A DNA stretch of 64,000 nt from Microlunatus antarcticus (GTDB taxonomy: Bacteria; Actinomycetota; Actinomycetes; Propionibacteriales; Propionibacteriaceae): contig NZ_JACHZG010000001.1 in assembly GCF_014193425.1 (NCBI RefSeq), positions 1,922,001 to 1,986,000 on the forward strand. Direction: 5' to 3'. Both the position numbers and the translations under genes were made by a program. Below are positions 49,916 to 60,110 of this stretch, in pieces (the stretch's first letter is position 1; every line of letters starts with the position of its first letter). The notes beneath the pieces are model-generated. The model was not told the DNA's origin and ran no database searches. It was given only the letters and a program-made list of their open reading frames with translations.

Positions 49916-50973
49916 CGGTGCACCCTCTCCTCGACGACGCGGAGCTCCTCGGCGACCCCGAGCGCGGCCTCGCCGATCGAGCCGGGCCAGCGCTCCGGCT
50001 CCTCGGCCCGCCAGCAGGCGCTGGTGTGACCGGCCGCGGTCGCGGCGCTCACGTCCATCAGCGGGGGACGTTCCGTCGCGCACCGCTCGACCACGGCCGG
50101 GCAGCGCGGCGCGAAGGCGCAGCCGGTGATCGGCTGCAGCAGGTCGGGCGGGGCGCCCGGGATCGTGAGCAGGCGGTGGACCGGCTCGTCGGGGTCGGGC
50201 ACGGAGCGCAGCAGCGCCGCGGTGTACGGGTGCCGCGGCGCGGAGAGCAGCACGTCGGTCGAGCCGTGCTCGACGACGCGGCCGCCGTACATGACGTTGA
50301 GCTCGGAGCAGGTGCTGCTGACCACGGCGAGGTCGTGCGTGACGAGCACCAGCCCGACGCCCTCCTGCCGCAGCCCGTCGAGGACGCCGAGGACCTGCGC
50401 CTGGATCGTCACGTCGAGCGCCGTGGTCGGCTCGTCCGCCAGGATCAGGCCGGGCTCGGCGGACAGCGCGATGGCGATGCAGATGCGCTGCCGCATGCCA
50501 CCGGACAGCTCGTGGGGGAAGGCGCGGTAGCGCTGCTCGGGGTCGCGGATGCCGACCTGGTCGAGCAGGTCGAGCGCCCGGGCCCGGGCCGCGGAGGCGC
50601 TCATCCCGAGCCGCTGCCGCGGCACCTCCGCGACCTGGTCGCCGATCCGCATCGTCGGGTTCAGGGCGGTGAGCGCGTCCTGGAAGATCATCGCCATCTG
50701 CGACGACACGACCGCCCGGCGCTGCGCGGGCTTCATCGCCGTGACGTCCTGACCCGCGACCACGACGCTGCCGCCGGTGATCTTGGCCGGGACGGGCAGC
50801 AGGTCCATCGCCGCCCGCAGCGTCAGGCTCTTCCCCGAGCCGGACTCGCCGACCAGCCCCACGGCCTGCCCCGCGTACGCGGTGAGCGACACCCCGCGGA
50901 CGGCGTGCAGCGTGCCGTCGGCGAGCGGGATCTCGACGTCGAGGTCGTGCAGCTCCAGCAGCGGCGTGCTCAT
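49912..50973 (-). CDS. dppD: Peptide ABC transporter ATP-binding protein (DppD/OppD type)
   Basis: A 353-residue ATPase: Walker [11 protein letters not shown], signature [16 protein letters not shown], Walker [13 protein letters not shown], switch His in [10 protein letters not shown]. The OppD/DppD C-terminal Cys cluster ([22 protein letters not shown]), which often carries an iron-sulphur cluster, is present. Coupled to the DppC-type permease by ATGA. Confidence 0.93.
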   Translation of the reverse strand: MSTPLLELHDLDVEIPLADGTLHAVRGVSLTAYAGQAVGLVGESGSGKSLTLRAAMDLLPVPAKITGGSVVVAGQDVTAMKPAQRRAVVSSQMAMIFQDALTALNPTMRIGDQVAEVPRQRLGMSASAARARALDLLDQVGIRDPEQRYRAFPHELSGGMRQRICIAIALSAEPGLILADEPTTALDVTIQAQVLGVLDGLRQEGVGLVLVTHDLAVVSSTCSELNVMYGGRVVEHGSTDVLLSAPRHPYTAALLRSVPDPDEPVHRLLTIPGAPPDLLQPITGCAFAPRCPAVVERCATERPPLMDVSAATAAGHTSACWRAEEPERWPGSIGEAALGVAEELRVVEERVHR

Positions 50974-51845
50974 CGGCGCCCGCTCCGCTGGACGGTCCCG
51001 TCGGCGACGAGCGCGAGGGCCAGACCCACGAGCACGACGGCGAAGCCGGGTGCCGCGGTCAGGTACCACTTGGTGAACACGAACCCCTGGCCCTCCGCGA
51101 TCATCGAGCCCCAGTCGGGGGTGGGCGGCGGCACGCCGAGCCCGAGGTAGCCGAGCGTGACGATGGCCAGGATCGACAGGACCACGTCGCTCATGGCGAA
51201 GACGAACGCCTGCAGCAGCACGTTGGGCAGCAGGTGGCGCAGCAGGATCCGCCAGGTCGGCAGCCCGCTGGCCCGCGCGGCCAGCGCGTACTCCTGCTCC
51301 TTGGCCACCAGCACCTCGCCGCGGACGATCCGGGCGTACGCGACCCAGCCGACGAGCGTGATCGCCACGTAGATGCTCGTGGTGCCCTGGCCGAGCACGA
51401 AGACCAGCGCGATGATCAGGACGAAGGACGGGAACGCGACGACCATGTCGACCAGCCGCATCAGGACGACGTCGAACCAGCCGCCGAACCAGCCGGCCAG
51501 CAGCCCGAGGGTCGTGCCGATCAGGAACGGGAAGAGCACGGCGAGCGCGCCGACCCGCAGGTCGACCCGGGCGGCGTAGAGCAGCCGGGCGAACACGTCG
51601 CGGCCGAGCTGGTCGGTGCCGAGCAGGTGACCGTTGCCGGGGGCCAGCAGCGAGCTGGTTAGGTCCTGCTGCACCGGGTCCCAGCGGGTGATCAACGGGG
51701 CGGCCACGCCGGCGAGCACGATCAGCGCGAGCAGGGACAGCCCGATCACGAGCGTCGGGTTGAGCCGGAGGGAGCGCGTCCGGGTGCGGGACCGGTCGCG
51801 GAGCCCGGGCAGGCCGGGCGCGCCGGCGAGGGGGGCGGTGGTCAT
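50970..51845 (-). CDS. dppC: Peptide ABC transporter permease (DppC/OppC type)
   Basis: A 291-residue permease with six helices, including HLLGTDQLGRDVFARLLY and the ATPase-contact loop EQEYALAARASGLPTWRILLRHLLPN. Coupled to the DppB-type permease by an ATGA overlap at 51842-51845. Confidence 0.93.
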   Translation of the reverse strand: MTTAPLAGAPGLPGLRDRSRTRTRSLRLNPTLVIGLSLLALIVLAGVAAPLITRWDPVQQDLTSSLLAPGNGHLLGTDQLGRDVFARLLYAARVDLRVGALAVLFPFLIGTTLGLLAGWFGGWFDVVLMRLVDMVVAFPSFVLIIALVFVLGQGTTSIYVAITLVGWVAYARIVRGEVLVAKEQEYALAARASGLPTWRILLRHLLPNVLLQAFVFAMSDVVLSILAIVTLGYLGLGVPPPTPDWGSMIAEGQGFVFTKWYLTAAPGFAVVLVGLALALVADGTVQRSGRR

Positions 51846-52783
51846 GCGAGCTCGATCCGGGGGTCGAGGGCGGCGTGGGCGAGGTCGGTGAGCAGGTTGA
51901 CCGCGACCACCATGAGCGCGAACACCAGCGTCACCCCCTGCACGACGGGGAAGTCGCGGTTGAAGATCGCGTCGAGCATCATCGTGCCGAGCCCGGGCAG
52001 GGCGAAGACCCGCTCGACGACGAGCGTGCTGCCGACGAGGTAGGCGATGTTGACGCCGAGCACCGTGATCGACGAGACGGACGCGTTCCGCAGGGTGTGC
52101 GCGAGGATCACCCGGCGGTGCGACAGCCCCTTGGCCCGCGCGGTCACGACGTAGTCGCTGTCGAGCACGCCGATCATGGACGTCCGCAGGCTCCTGATCA
52201 GGATCGGCGTCATGGCCAGAGCGATGGTGAGCCCGGGCAGCACGATCGAGCTCAGGTGCTGGACCGGGGTCTTGCCGAAGCCCGAGACCGGGAACGCGTG
52301 GACCTTGAGCGCGAGCAGCAGCACGAGCATGATCCCGACCCAGAAGGTCGGCATGCCGAGCCCGAGCAGCGGCACGGCCCGGACGACCTGGTCGGCCGCC
52401 CGGCCGCGGTGCGTCGCCGCGAGCACGGCCAGCGGGATGCTGATCAGCAGCGCCAGCACGGTCGCCGCGACCAGCAGCCAGAGCGTGGCGGGCAGCCGGA
52501 GGCCGACGAGCTCGCTCACGTCCGTGTCGTACAGGATCGAGCGGCCGAGGTCGCCGTGGAGCAGCCGGCCGAGGAACGACAGGTACTGCTGCCACAGCGG
52601 CTGGTCCAGCCCGAAGCGGGCGTGCAGGGCGGCCACGGCCTCGTCGGTCGCGCGGTTGCCGAGCAGCGTCCGCGCCGGGTCGCCCGGCACCAGGTGGATC
52701 ATGAAGAAGACGATCACCGAGATGCCGAGCAGGACCGGGACGGTGCCGACGAGGCGTCGGCCCAGGAACGCGAGGTGCCTCAC
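51842..52783 (-). CDS. dppB: Peptide ABC transporter permease (DppB/OppB type)
   Basis: A 313-residue permease with six helices. VFFMIHLVPGDPARTLLG at the N-terminus and the contact loop LDSDYVVTARAKGLSHRRVILAHTLRNA are typical. GTG start overlaps the binding-protein stop (GTGA). Confidence 0.93.
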   Translation of the reverse strand: MRHLAFLGRRLVGTVPVLLGISVIVFFMIHLVPGDPARTLLGNRATDEAVAALHARFGLDQPLWQQYLSFLGRLLHGDLGRSILYDTDVSELVGLRLPATLWLLVAATVLALLISIPLAVLAATHRGRAADQVVRAVPLLGLGMPTFWVGIMLVLLLALKVHAFPVSGFGKTPVQHLSSIVLPGLTIALAMTPILIRSLRTSMIGVLDSDYVVTARAKGLSHRRVILAHTLRNASVSSITVLGVNIAYLVGSTLVVERVFALPGLGTMMLDAIFNRDFPVVQGVTLVFALMVVAVNLLTDLAHAALDPRIELA

Positions 52784-54330
52784 TGGCCGAGCGTCACGTC
52801 TTCGAGGTGGTAGTTGCCGGTCGGGTAGACCTGGAAACCGCTGACCTTGGTGCTGTAGGCGTAGCTGAAGGGCGAGTAGTAGAGGAAGCCCATGAACGCG
52901 TCGTCGGCCGCCTGCTTCTGGATCGCGCTGTAGAGCACCTGCCGGCCCGCCGTGTCGAAGGTCTGCTCGGCCTTCTTGGTGTCGGCGATGACCTGCGGGT
53001 TGTCGTAGCTGGTGTAGAAGGAGTGGCTGCCGGCGCTCGGGTCGACCGCGAAGGTCACCAGCTCGTCCGGGTCGGCGATGTCCATCGTCCAGTAGCTGTG
53101 GCTGATCTGGTACTTCTGGCTCTGCTGCAGGTCGTGCGCGGCGCTCGGGTCGACGTTCTGGATCTTCATGTCGATGCCGAGCTGCTTGAGTGAGGACTGC
53201 AGCACCTGCGCCAGAGCCTGGTCGGTCGAGTCGCCGGAGGAGGCCAGGAACGTGGTGGTGAAGCCGTTCGGCACCGACGACTGCGCCAGCTCCTCCTTGG
53301 CCTTCGCCATGTCGTAGCTGATGCCCGGGGTCGCGGGGTCGTAGAAGGGGACGTTCGGCATGAGGAACGAGTTCGCCGGGGTCCCGTTGCCGAAGAGCAG
53401 CGTCTTGACCAGGGCCTCACGGTCGATCGCGTACGAGATCGCGCGGCGCACGTGCACGTCGTCGAACGGCTTCTCGTTCTGGTTCATCATCACGTAGTCG
53501 GTCTTGGTGCTCGGGAACAGGTCGACCTTGACGTTCGGCTGGCCCTTGAGCTGCTCGATGCTGGAGAACGGCGGGTTCTCGTTGATCTGGGCCTGGCCGC
53601 CCTGGATCTGCACGTTCCGGGAGTTGTCGTCGGGCACGACCTTCCAGGTCACGCTGTCGATGCTCGGCTTGCCGGCGTCCCAGTAGGTCGGGTTCTTCTT
53701 GAGCTGGAGCTCGGTGCCCTTGTCCCAGTGGTCCCAGACGAAGGGCCCGGTGCCGACCGGCGCCTTGTAGAACTCCTCGGAGGTCTTGCCCCCGTAGTCC
53801 TTGGGCAGGACCGCGTTGTTGAAGTTGGCGAGGTCGGCCAGCAGCGGCGCCCACGGGTACTTGGTCTTGATCACCACGGTGCTCGGGTTGGGCGCGTCGA
53901 CGGACTTGATCGCGACGTCGAGGAACTCCCAGCCGCCCTTGGTGGCGCGGGCCTTGTCCAGGCTGAACTTCACGTCCTCCGACGTCATCGGCGCACCGGT
54001 GCTGAACTTCACGCCCTGCTTGAGGGTGAAGGTCCAGGTCAGCTTGTCGTCGGAGAGCTTGTAGCCCTCGGCCAGCAGCGGCTGCACGTCCTTGCCGTCG
54101 GGGGTGACCTCGTAGAGCGACTCGAACATCTGCTGGAAGACCCAGATCGAGGCGTTGGAGAAGACCATCGTGTTGTCCATCGACACGCTGTCCTGGGCGC
54201 GGACGATCGTCAGGTTCCCGCCGCCCGCGGCGCCCGAGCCGCTGCTCGAGGGGGTGGACCCGTTGTCGGCGCAGGCGGACGCGCCCAGCAGCAGGACGGC
54301 GGTGGCGAGTGCGACGAGTGGCTTGCGCAA
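52780..54330 (-). CDS. dppA: Peptide ABC transporter substrate-binding lipoprotein (family 5)
   Basis: A 516-residue extracellular lipoprotein: lipobox LLGASAC near residue 20, then a family 5 solute-binding protein ([58 protein letters not shown]). TTG start, with ribosome site GGGAG about 6 nt upstream. First gene of an eight-gene operon. The paired hydrolases suggest that it captures isoaspartyl or D-amino-acid peptides. The symbol denotes the binding protein, not the Bacillus peptidase of the same name. Confidence 0.92.
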   Translation of the reverse strand: MRKPLVALATAVLLLGASACADNGSTPSSSGSGAAGGGNLTIVRAQDSVSMDNTMVFSNASIWVFQQMFESLYEVTPDGKDVQPLLAEGYKLSDDKLTWTFTLKQGVKFSTGAPMTSEDVKFSLDKARATKGGWEFLDVAIKSVDAPNPSTVVIKTKYPWAPLLADLANFNNAVLPKDYGGKTSEEFYKAPVGTGPFVWDHWDKGTELQLKKNPTYWDAGKPSIDSVTWKVVPDDNSRNVQIQGGQAQINENPPFSSIEQLKGQPNVKVDLFPSTKTDYVMMNQNEKPFDDVHVRRAISYAIDREALVKTLLFGNGTPANSFLMPNVPFYDPATPGISYDMAKAKEELAQSSVPNGFTTTFLASSGDSTDQALAQVLQSSLKQLGIDMKIQNVDPSAAHDLQQSQKYQISHSYWTMDIADPDELVTFAVDPSAGSHSFYTSYDNPQVIADTKKAEQTFDTAGRQVLYSAIQKQAADDAFMGFLYYSPFSYAYSTKVSGFQVYPTGNYHLEDVTLGQ

Positions 54331-54392
54331 AGGAGTCTCCCGAGACGTGGGGTGGAACGGCGAGGGTGAACATATGCCTGAGATGTCAGCCG

Positions 54393-54409
54393 AACATCAC
54401 GCGGATGTT
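54393..54409. promoter_or_regulatory. Inverted repeat between the peptide operon and the fusion gene (candidate operator)
   Basis: AACATC and GATGTT are perfect 6-bp arms around a 5-bp spacer, in the relatively AT-rich divergent region 54331-54460. The size suits a dimeric GntR-type regulator; the GntR gene at 58164 is a candidate ligand. Confidence 0.45.
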
Positions 54410-54460
54410 ACGGGTTCGTGTCGCCTTGCGGAAGGGCGCACCGGGCCGCATGCTCTCCCC

Positions 54461-56599
54461 GTGCAGACGCTGGTGGTCGGGGCGGGAGCCGTCGGGGGGA
54501 CGATCGCGGCGCAGCTGGTGAGGGCGGGCCACGACGTCCTGCTCTGCGACGCGGACCCCGCGCACGTCGACGCCCTGAACGCGTCCGGGCTCCGGGTCAC
54601 CGGTCCCGCCGACACCGACGACGTCACCGTGCCCGTACGCGCCGTGCTGCCGGCGGACCTCCCCGACCGGGTCGAGCGAGCCCTCGTGGCGGTGAAGTCG
54701 CACCACACCCGGGCCGCCGCCGAGCTGCTGCGCGACCGGCTCGCTCCCGAGGGCTACGTGGTGTCGCTGCAGAACGGGATGACCGCCGACGCGCTCGGTG
54801 ACGTCCTGGGTCCCGAGCGCGTCGTCGTCGGGTTCGTGAACTTCGGCGCCGACCTGATCGCGCCCGGGGTCATCGCGCAGGGCAACGTCGCCACGGTCCG
54901 GGTGGGCGAGCTGGGTGCGCGCCCGGGGCGGATCTCGGACCGCGTGCGGGAGGTGGCGGCGCTCCTGCCCTGGGCGGAGGCGACCGACACCATCGCCGGC
55001 TACCTGTGGAGCAAGGAGGCGTACGGGGCGATGCTCTTCGCCACCTCGGTCTCCGACCTGACCATCGCGGACGCCCTGGGCCGCCCGGCGTACCGGCCGC
55101 TGATGCTGGCCCTGGCCCGCGAGGTGCTCGCGCTGGCCCCGGTCCAGCCGGAGCCGTTCGACGGCTTCGACCCCGCCGACCTGGAGGGCTCGCTCGACCG
55201 GCTCGTGACGTTCAACGCGGCCAGCGGCAAAGCGCGGACCGGGGTGTGGCGCGACCTCGCCGTCCGGCGCCGCAAGACCGAGGTCGACGACCTCGACGCG
55301 GTCGGCGGCGCGCTGGTCCACCAGGTCGCGGAGCTCGTCCGGGCGATCGAGCGCGGGGAGCGCCGCTGCGACGTGGCGAACCTCGACCTGCTCGCCGCGT
55401 ACGAGCGCCTCGACCGGCTCGGCCGGCCGCTGGCCGCGGTGGTGGAGACGCTGCCCGCGCCCGCCCGGGCGGCGGACGGGCCGCTGCTCGGGATGCCGGT
55501 CGCGGTCAAGGACATGATCGACGTCGCCGGGGTCGTGCGGGGCAACGGCAACCCGCGCGCGATGGCGGAGGGTCGCCCGGCGGAGTCCGACGCCCCGGTC
55601 GTGGCCCGGCTGCGTGCCGCGGGGGCCGACGTCTTCGCCACCGCCGCGCTGCTCGAGTACGCCGCCGGCGCGCAGCACCCGGGTCTACCGGAGGTCCGGA
55701 ACCCGGCCGATCCCACGCTCACCGCCGGCGGGTCGAGCGGTGGGTCGGCCGCCCTGGTCGCCGCCGGGGTCTGCCCCGCCGCGCTGGGCACCGACACCGG
55801 CGGGTCGATCCGCGTCCCCGCCTCCTACTGCGGCTGCGTCGGGCTCAAGCCCAGCCACGGGCTGGTCCCGGTCGAGGGCGTCACCCCGCTGGCGCCGTCG
55901 TTCGACCACGTCGGCGTGCTCGCGACCGACGTCGCCACCGCGTCCGCGGTGCTCATGGCGCTGACGGGCGTCGCCCCGGTGCCCGCGCCCGAGCCCGGCG
56001 CCCTGCGCGTCGGTCTGCTGGCGGAGCAGGTGGCGGACCCGCGGGTGCAGCCGGGCACGCGGTCCGCCGTCGAGGCGGCCGTGGAGCGGCTCGTCGCGGC
56101 GGGCGTCCTTGTCGTGGAGGTCGACCCGACCCCGCTGCAGGCGCTGGACGAGGTCTTCGGGCCCGTCATCCTCTACGAGGCCTGGCGCGAGCTCGGTCCG
56201 TTCGCCGCCGACCCGACCTGGTTCGGCCCGGACACCGACCGGCTGATCCGTTCCGGGCGCGACGTGACCGAGAACGCGTACACCTCCGCGCTCGCCCTCC
56301 GTGAGGCGCTGCTGCCCGCCGCCGACGCGCTGCTCCACGGCGTGGACGTGCTCCTCGGGCCGGCGGTGCCGTTCGTCGCGCCGGTCACCACCCCCGTCAT
56401 CGACTCGCCCGAGGGCGAGACGGAAGGACTGTTCTCGATGAGCGCCAACCTGACCGGCCAGCCGGCGGTGGTCCTGCCCTGCGGCACCGACGGGGGACTC
56501 CCCGTGGGTCTGCAGCTGATGGGCCGACGCGGCGGTGACGCCGACCTGATGGCCGCGGCGGCGACCGTCGAGCGCGTGCTGGGCGGGGACGCCGCGTGA
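54461..56599 (+). CDS. Ketopantoate reductase-like / amidase fusion protein
   Basis: One 712-codon frame encoding two enzymes. Residues 1 to about 315 are a ketopantoate reductase-like NADPH domain: [39 protein letters not shown] and [15 protein letters not shown]. Residues about 340-712 are an amidase-signature hydrolase with the complete Lys350-Ser425-Ser449 triad: [35 protein letters not shown]. The 75- and 24-residue spacings equal those of characterised amidases. The amidase lacks the usual ~60 N-terminal residues, replaced by the reductase tail. GTG 54461 preferred; an ATG at 54374 is possible but would include the operator. First gene of a catabolic cluster. Confidence 0.9.
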   Translation: MQTLVVGAGAVGGTIAAQLVRAGHDVLLCDADPAHVDALNASGLRVTGPADTDDVTVPVRAVLPADLPDRVERALVAVKSHHTRAAAELLRDRLAPEGYVVSLQNGMTADALGDVLGPERVVVGFVNFGADLIAPGVIAQGNVATVRVGELGARPGRISDRVREVAALLPWAEATDTIAGYLWSKEAYGAMLFATSVSDLTIADALGRPAYRPLMLALAREVLALAPVQPEPFDGFDPADLEGSLDRLVTFNAASGKARTGVWRDLAVRRRKTEVDDLDAVGGALVHQVAELVRAIERGERRCDVANLDLLAAYERLDRLGRPLAAVVETLPAPARAADGPLLGMPVAVKDMIDVAGVVRGNGNPRAMAEGRPAESDAPVVARLRAAGADVFATAALLEYAAGAQHPGLPEVRNPADPTLTAGGSSGGSAALVAAGVCPAALGTDTGGSIRVPASYCGCVGLKPSHGLVPVEGVTPLAPSFDHVGVLATDVATASAVLMALTGVAPVPAPEPGALRVGLLAEQVADPRVQPGTRSAVEAAVERLVAAGVLVVEVDPTPLQALDEVFGPVILYEAWRELGPFAADPTWFGPDTDRLIRSGRDVTENAYTSALALREALLPAADALLHGVDVLLGPAVPFVAPVTTPVIDSPEGETEGLFSMSANLTGQPAVVLPCGTDGGLPVGLQLMGRRGGDADLMAAAATVERVLGGDAA

Positions 56600-57321
56600 G
56601 CGGGCTGAGCGGTCGTACGGCCCTGGTCACCGGCGCCGCGCACGGCATCGGGGCGGCGATCGCGACGATGCTCGCGGCCGAGGGCGCGCGGGTGCACGCG
56701 GTCGACCTCGAGCCCGACGACGGACCGGCCGGCGTCGAGGCCCTCGACGTCACCGACGCCGACGCGGTCGGGGCGTTCGTCGAGCGGGTCGGCGGCGTCG
56801 ACGTCCTCGTGAACAACGCCGGCGGGGTCCGCGGCCAGACCGGCCGCCCCCTGGAGGACGTCACCGACGACGACTGGCGGGCCGTCGTCGACGCCAACCT
56901 GACCAGCACGTTCGTCTGCACCCGGGCCGCAGTCGCCGGGATGAAGGCCGGGGGGTGGGGGCGCGTCGTCAACATCTCCTCCGGCGCCGGCCGCAGCGTC
57001 AGCCTCACCGGCATCCAGGCGTACGCGACCGCGAAGGCCGGCCAGATCGGCCTCACCCGGCAGACGGCGCACGAGCTGGGCCGCTTCGGCATCACCGTCA
57101 ACTGCGTCGCCCCGGGCTTCGTGCTCTCCAACCCGAGCACGCAGCGGCAGTGGGAGAGCTACGGGCCGGAGGGCCAGGCGGCGCTGGTCGCCGGCATCGC
57201 CGTCCGCCGGCTCGGGACGGGGGAGGACATCGCCAACGCGGTGCGGTTCTTCACCGCCGAGGAGTCGTCCTGGGTGACGGGGCAGACCATCGCCGTCGAC
57301 GGCGGGCACGGGATCTTCTGA
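56596..57321 (+). CDS. SDR family NAD(P)-dependent oxidoreductase
   Basis: A 241-residue classical [11 protein letters not shown] loop, VNNAGG, catalytic Ser in NISSGAG, Tyr-Lys in [15 protein letters not shown] end. GTG start overlaps the fusion-gene stop (GTGA). Its own TGA shares a base with the next ATG. Likely oxidises an alcohol or reduces a ketone made by its operon partners. Confidence 0.9.
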   Translation: MSGLSGRTALVTGAAHGIGAAIATMLAAEGARVHAVDLEPDDGPAGVEALDVTDADAVGAFVERVGGVDVLVNNAGGVRGQTGRPLEDVTDDDWRAVVDANLTSTFVCTRAAVAGMKAGGWGRVVNISSGAGRSVSLTGIQAYATAKAGQIGLTRQTAHELGRFGITVNCVAPGFVLSNPSTQRQWESYGPEGQAALVAGIAVRRLGTGEDIANAVRFFTAEESSWVTGQTIAVDGGHGIF

Positions 57322-58163
57322 TGAGGCTGCGGGTGAACGGGGCCGAGCTCGAGGTCGAGCTCTACGGCGACGAGGGCGCGCCCTTGATCATCGCCCACCA
57401 CGGGGGCGGCGGCATCGGGTCGCTGGCCGAGCCCCGGCGGACGTTCGGGCCGCTCGCCGACCGGTACCGGGTGCTCGTGTTCGACGCCCGCGGCTGCGGG
57501 CGGAGCGAGGCCGTGCCGCCCTACTCGCACGCGCAGTGGGCCGCCGACGTCGACGCCCTGCGGGTCTGGGCCGGCGCCGAGCGCTGCGCGGTGGCGGGCG
57601 GGTCGTACGGCGGGTTCATCGCGATGGAGTACGCCCTCGCCCACCCCGAGCACGTGTCGGCGGTCGTGCTGCGCGACACCTCACCGGACTCCTCGAACCT
57701 GGCGCTCGCGTACGCGAACGCCCGCAGCCAGACCCGGGTGGCCATCGACTGGGACCACTTCGACCGCTACTGGCAGGGCCGGGTCCGCGACGACGCCGAG
57801 CTCAAGGCGCTGTGGGCCGAGCTCATCCCGCTCTACGACCATGATCACGACCCGGTCCGCGACGCCGCGTCGGTGGAGGCCGGGATCTACAGGCACGAGG
57901 CGCACAACTGGTGCTTCCAGCACAACATGCCGTCGTACGACCTCAAGGCGCAGCTCCCCGCGCTGCGTTGCCCGGTCCTCGTCACCGTAGGGCGGCACGA
58001 CTGGGTCACGCCGGTGTCGATGTCGGAGACGATCGCCGACCTGGTGCCGGACGGGCGGCTGGTCGTCTTCGAGGAGTCGGGGCACTCGCCCCAGGTCGAG
58101 CAGCGCGAGCTCTTCCTCGCCACGGTCCGTGGGTTCCTCGACGAGGTCGTGCCCCGGGGCTGA
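57321..58163 (+). CDS. Alpha/beta hydrolase (proline iminopeptidase-like)
   Basis: A 280-residue hydrolase. HHGGGGIGS is the oxyanion region, nucleophile Ser in AGGSYGGF, Asp in VGRHDW, His in ESGHSP. The cap domain resembles proline iminopeptidases. ATG start at 57321 overlaps the SDR stop by 1 nt (TGATG). It abuts the convergent GntR gene without a gap. Confidence 0.9.
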   Translation: MRLRVNGAELEVELYGDEGAPLIIAHHGGGGIGSLAEPRRTFGPLADRYRVLVFDARGCGRSEAVPPYSHAQWAADVDALRVWAGAERCAVAGGSYGGFIAMEYALAHPEHVSAVVLRDTSPDSSNLALAYANARSQTRVAIDWDHFDRYWQGRVRDDAELKALWAELIPLYDHDHDPVRDAASVEAGIYRHEAHNWCFQHNMPSYDLKAQLPALRCPVLVTVGRHDWVTPVSMSETIADLVPDGRLVVFEESGHSPQVEQRELFLATVRGFLDEVVPRG

Positions 58164-58808
58164 CTAGTGCCGGAACGCGTCCTGCAGCAGCCCGCGGGAC
58201 GCGCCGATGTGCTGGCGCATGGCCAGCTCGGCCGCCTCGGGCTCGTGCGAGGCGATCGCGTCGACGAGGTCGGCGTGGGAGAGCATGTCGGACGCCCGCG
58301 GCTCGTGGGTCGTCCAGTAGGAGCGCCAGAAGCGCAGGTTGTGCTGCAGCAGCAGGTCGACCGACTCCTGCAGGATCGCGTTGCCGGTCACGCCGGCCAG
58401 GTGCGCGTGGATCGCGTGGTCGGCGTGCAGGTGCTGCTCGATCTCGTCCGCGGAACGCACCCGGTCCGCCGCGTCGGCCAGCTCCCGGAGCCGCTCGAGC
58501 TGCGTCGGCGTGGCTCGCCGGGCCGTGAGGTGGGCGACCCCGCACTCGATCGCCTCCCGCGCCTCGAACATGCCGAGCACGTCAGCGAGGCCGAGCGGGG
58601 TGACGTACGTGCCCCGCCGCGGCACCACGGTGACGAACCGGTCGGCGGCGAGCCGGGCGACCGCCTCGCGGACCGGCATGCGTCCGAAGCCGGTCTCGCC
58701 CGTCAGCTGCTGCTCGTTGACGACCGCGCCGGGCGGCAGCCGGAGGTCGACCACCATGTCGCGCAGGAGGGCGTAGGCGAGGTCGCTCGCCCGGGGCTCC
58801 TCCTGCAC
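58164..58808 (-). CDS. GntR family (FadR/FCD) transcriptional regulator
   Basis: A 214-residue regulator: winged helix (ASDLAYALLRDMVVDLRLPPGAVVNEQQLTGETGFGRMPVREAVARL) and FCD ligand-binding domain with metal-type residues in EIEQHLHADHAIHAHL. GTG 58808 has an ideal ribosome site (GGAGG, spacing about 6); the GTG at 58814 would be too close to it. Adjacent to and convergent with the catabolic cluster; it probably represses it and maybe the peptide operon. Confidence 0.9.
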   Translation of the reverse strand: MQEEPRASDLAYALLRDMVVDLRLPPGAVVNEQQLTGETGFGRMPVREAVARLAADRFVTVVPRRGTYVTPLGLADVLGMFEAREAIECGVAHLTARRATPTQLERLRELADAADRVRSADEIEQHLHADHAIHAHLAGVTGNAILQESVDLLLQHNLRFWRSYWTTHEPRASDMLSHADLVDAIASHEPEAAELAMRQHIGASRGLLQDAFRH

Positions 58809-58900
58809 GTACACCTCCGGACCGGTCGACTCTGACCGCCGAGCATAGGGCTCGGCAGCGTCAGAACCGTCCGGTCCGGGTGAGAAGAGTGCCTTCCGCG

Positions 58901-59977
58901 TCAGGCGGCGTCGAGGAAGGGGTAGTCGGTGTAGCCCTTCGGGCCGCCGGTGTAGAAGGTGTCCTGGTCGGGCTCGTTCTCCGCGTGCCCGCCCTGCCAG
59001 CGCTCGACCAGGTCGGGGTTGGCGATGACCATGCGGCCGACGGCGACGGTGTCCGCCGCGCCCTGGTCGACGAGGTTCTCGGCGTCCTCGCGGTTCGTGA
59101 CGACCCCGAAGCCGTCGTTGATCATCAGGTGTCCGCCGAAGCGGGCGCGCAGGCCCTGGACGAGCTCGCTCGTCGGGTCGGCGTGCAGGATGCTCAGGTA
59201 GGCCAGGCCCAGGGGGCGCAGCGCGTCGGCGAGCAGCCCGTACGTCGTGGCGACGTCGTCGGCGTCCTCCTCGACGACGCCCTGGACGTTGTGCGACGGC
59301 GAGATGCGGAGGCCGACGCGGCCGGCGCCGATCTCGGCGGCCACCGCGGTGGCGGTCTCGACGACGAGGCGGACGCGGTTCTCCGGCGAGCCGCCGTACT
59401 GGTCGTCGCGCTGGTTGCTGCCCGCGGCCAGGAACTCGTGCAGCAGGTAGCCGTTGGCGCCGTGCAGCTCGACCCCGTCCAGGCCGGCGTCCACGGCGCG
59501 GCGGGCCGCGGCGACGAACGCGTCGCGGGTCTGCTCGACCTCAGCGGTCGTCAGCGCGTGGGGAACGGGGTAGGGCAGCTTGCCCTCGGGGGTGTGGGCC
59601 TCGCCCTCGACCGCGATGGCGCTGGGGGCGACGACACGATCGCAGCCGTTGATGGCGGTGTGCGAGACGCGGCCGCCGTGCATGACCTGCATGAAGAGGT
59701 GGCCGCCGCGGGCGTGGACGGCGTCGGCGACGCGGGCCCAGCCGGCCTGCTGCTCGTCGGTGACGATGCCGGGCTGGCCGGCGTACGAGCGGGACTCGTG
59801 GGTGGGGTAGGTGCCCTCGGTGACGATGAGGCCGGTGCTGGCGCGCTGCGCGTAGTACTCGGCGACGAGCTCGCCGGGGACGCCGTCCGCCCCGGAACGG
59901 CTGCGGGTGAGCGGCGCCATGACGACGCGGTTGGACAGCTGGAGGTCGCCGAGCGCGACGGGGGAGTAGATCTTCAC
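58901..59977 (-). CDS. Old Yellow Enzyme family ene-reductase (NADH:flavin oxidoreductase)
   Basis: A 358-residue FMN enzyme: LSNRVVMAPLTRSRSG, MQVMHGGRVSH, ELHGANGYLLHEFLAAGSNQRDDQYGGSPENR. These reduce activated C=C bonds of electrophiles. The true start is likely GTG 59977 (a TTG at 59992 is possible); neither has a clear ribosome site. It is divergent from the Gfo/Idh gene, with a palindrome between. Confidence 0.9.
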   Translation of the reverse strand: MKIYSPVALGDLQLSNRVVMAPLTRSRSGADGVPGELVAEYYAQRASTGLIVTEGTYPTHESRSYAGQPGIVTDEQQAGWARVADAVHARGGHLFMQVMHGGRVSHTAINGCDRVVAPSAIAVEGEAHTPEGKLPYPVPHALTTAEVEQTRDAFVAAARRAVDAGLDGVELHGANGYLLHEFLAAGSNQRDDQYGGSPENRVRLVVETATAVAAEIGAGRVGLRISPSHNVQGVVEEDADDVATTYGLLADALRPLGLAYLSILHADPTSELVQGLRARFGGHLMINDGFGVVTNREDAENLVDQGAADTVAVGRMVIANPDLVERWQGGHAENEPDQDTFYTGGPKGYTDYPFLDAA

Positions 59978-60001
59978 GAAGAGGTTGAGCAAGCAACCAC
60001 C

Positions 60002-60043
60002 CCGGAACCTTCCGGCATCCGCGAAATGTGTCGAGCACGACAC
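60002..60043. promoter_or_regulatory. Palindromes in the OYE/Gfo-Idh divergent promoter region
   Basis: CCGGAA-CC-TTCCGG (60002-60015) and GTGTCG-AGCA-CGACAC (60028-60043) are perfect inverted repeats. The second is a likely operator of a dimeric repressor for the ene-reductase gene. Confidence 0.5.
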
Positions 60044-60069
60044 TTGTGCGCCCCTTCGACAGGCAAAGG

Positions 60070-60095
60070 GAGCGTTCGGGCGGCTCGAGCGTTCG
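60070..60095. repeat. Direct repeat upstream of the Gfo/Idh gene
   Basis: GAGCGTTCG occurs at 60070-60078 and 60087-60095, 17 bp apart. It may be an activator site or chance. Confidence 0.3.
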
Positions 60096-60110
60096 CGCGA
60101 TCATGAACCC

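Noticed and set aside
54374-54460. Upstream ATG for the ketopantoate reductase-amidase fusion
   Set aside because: It would place the operator-like palindrome inside the coding region and add residues unlike a Rossmann start. GTG 54461 fits the domain boundary.
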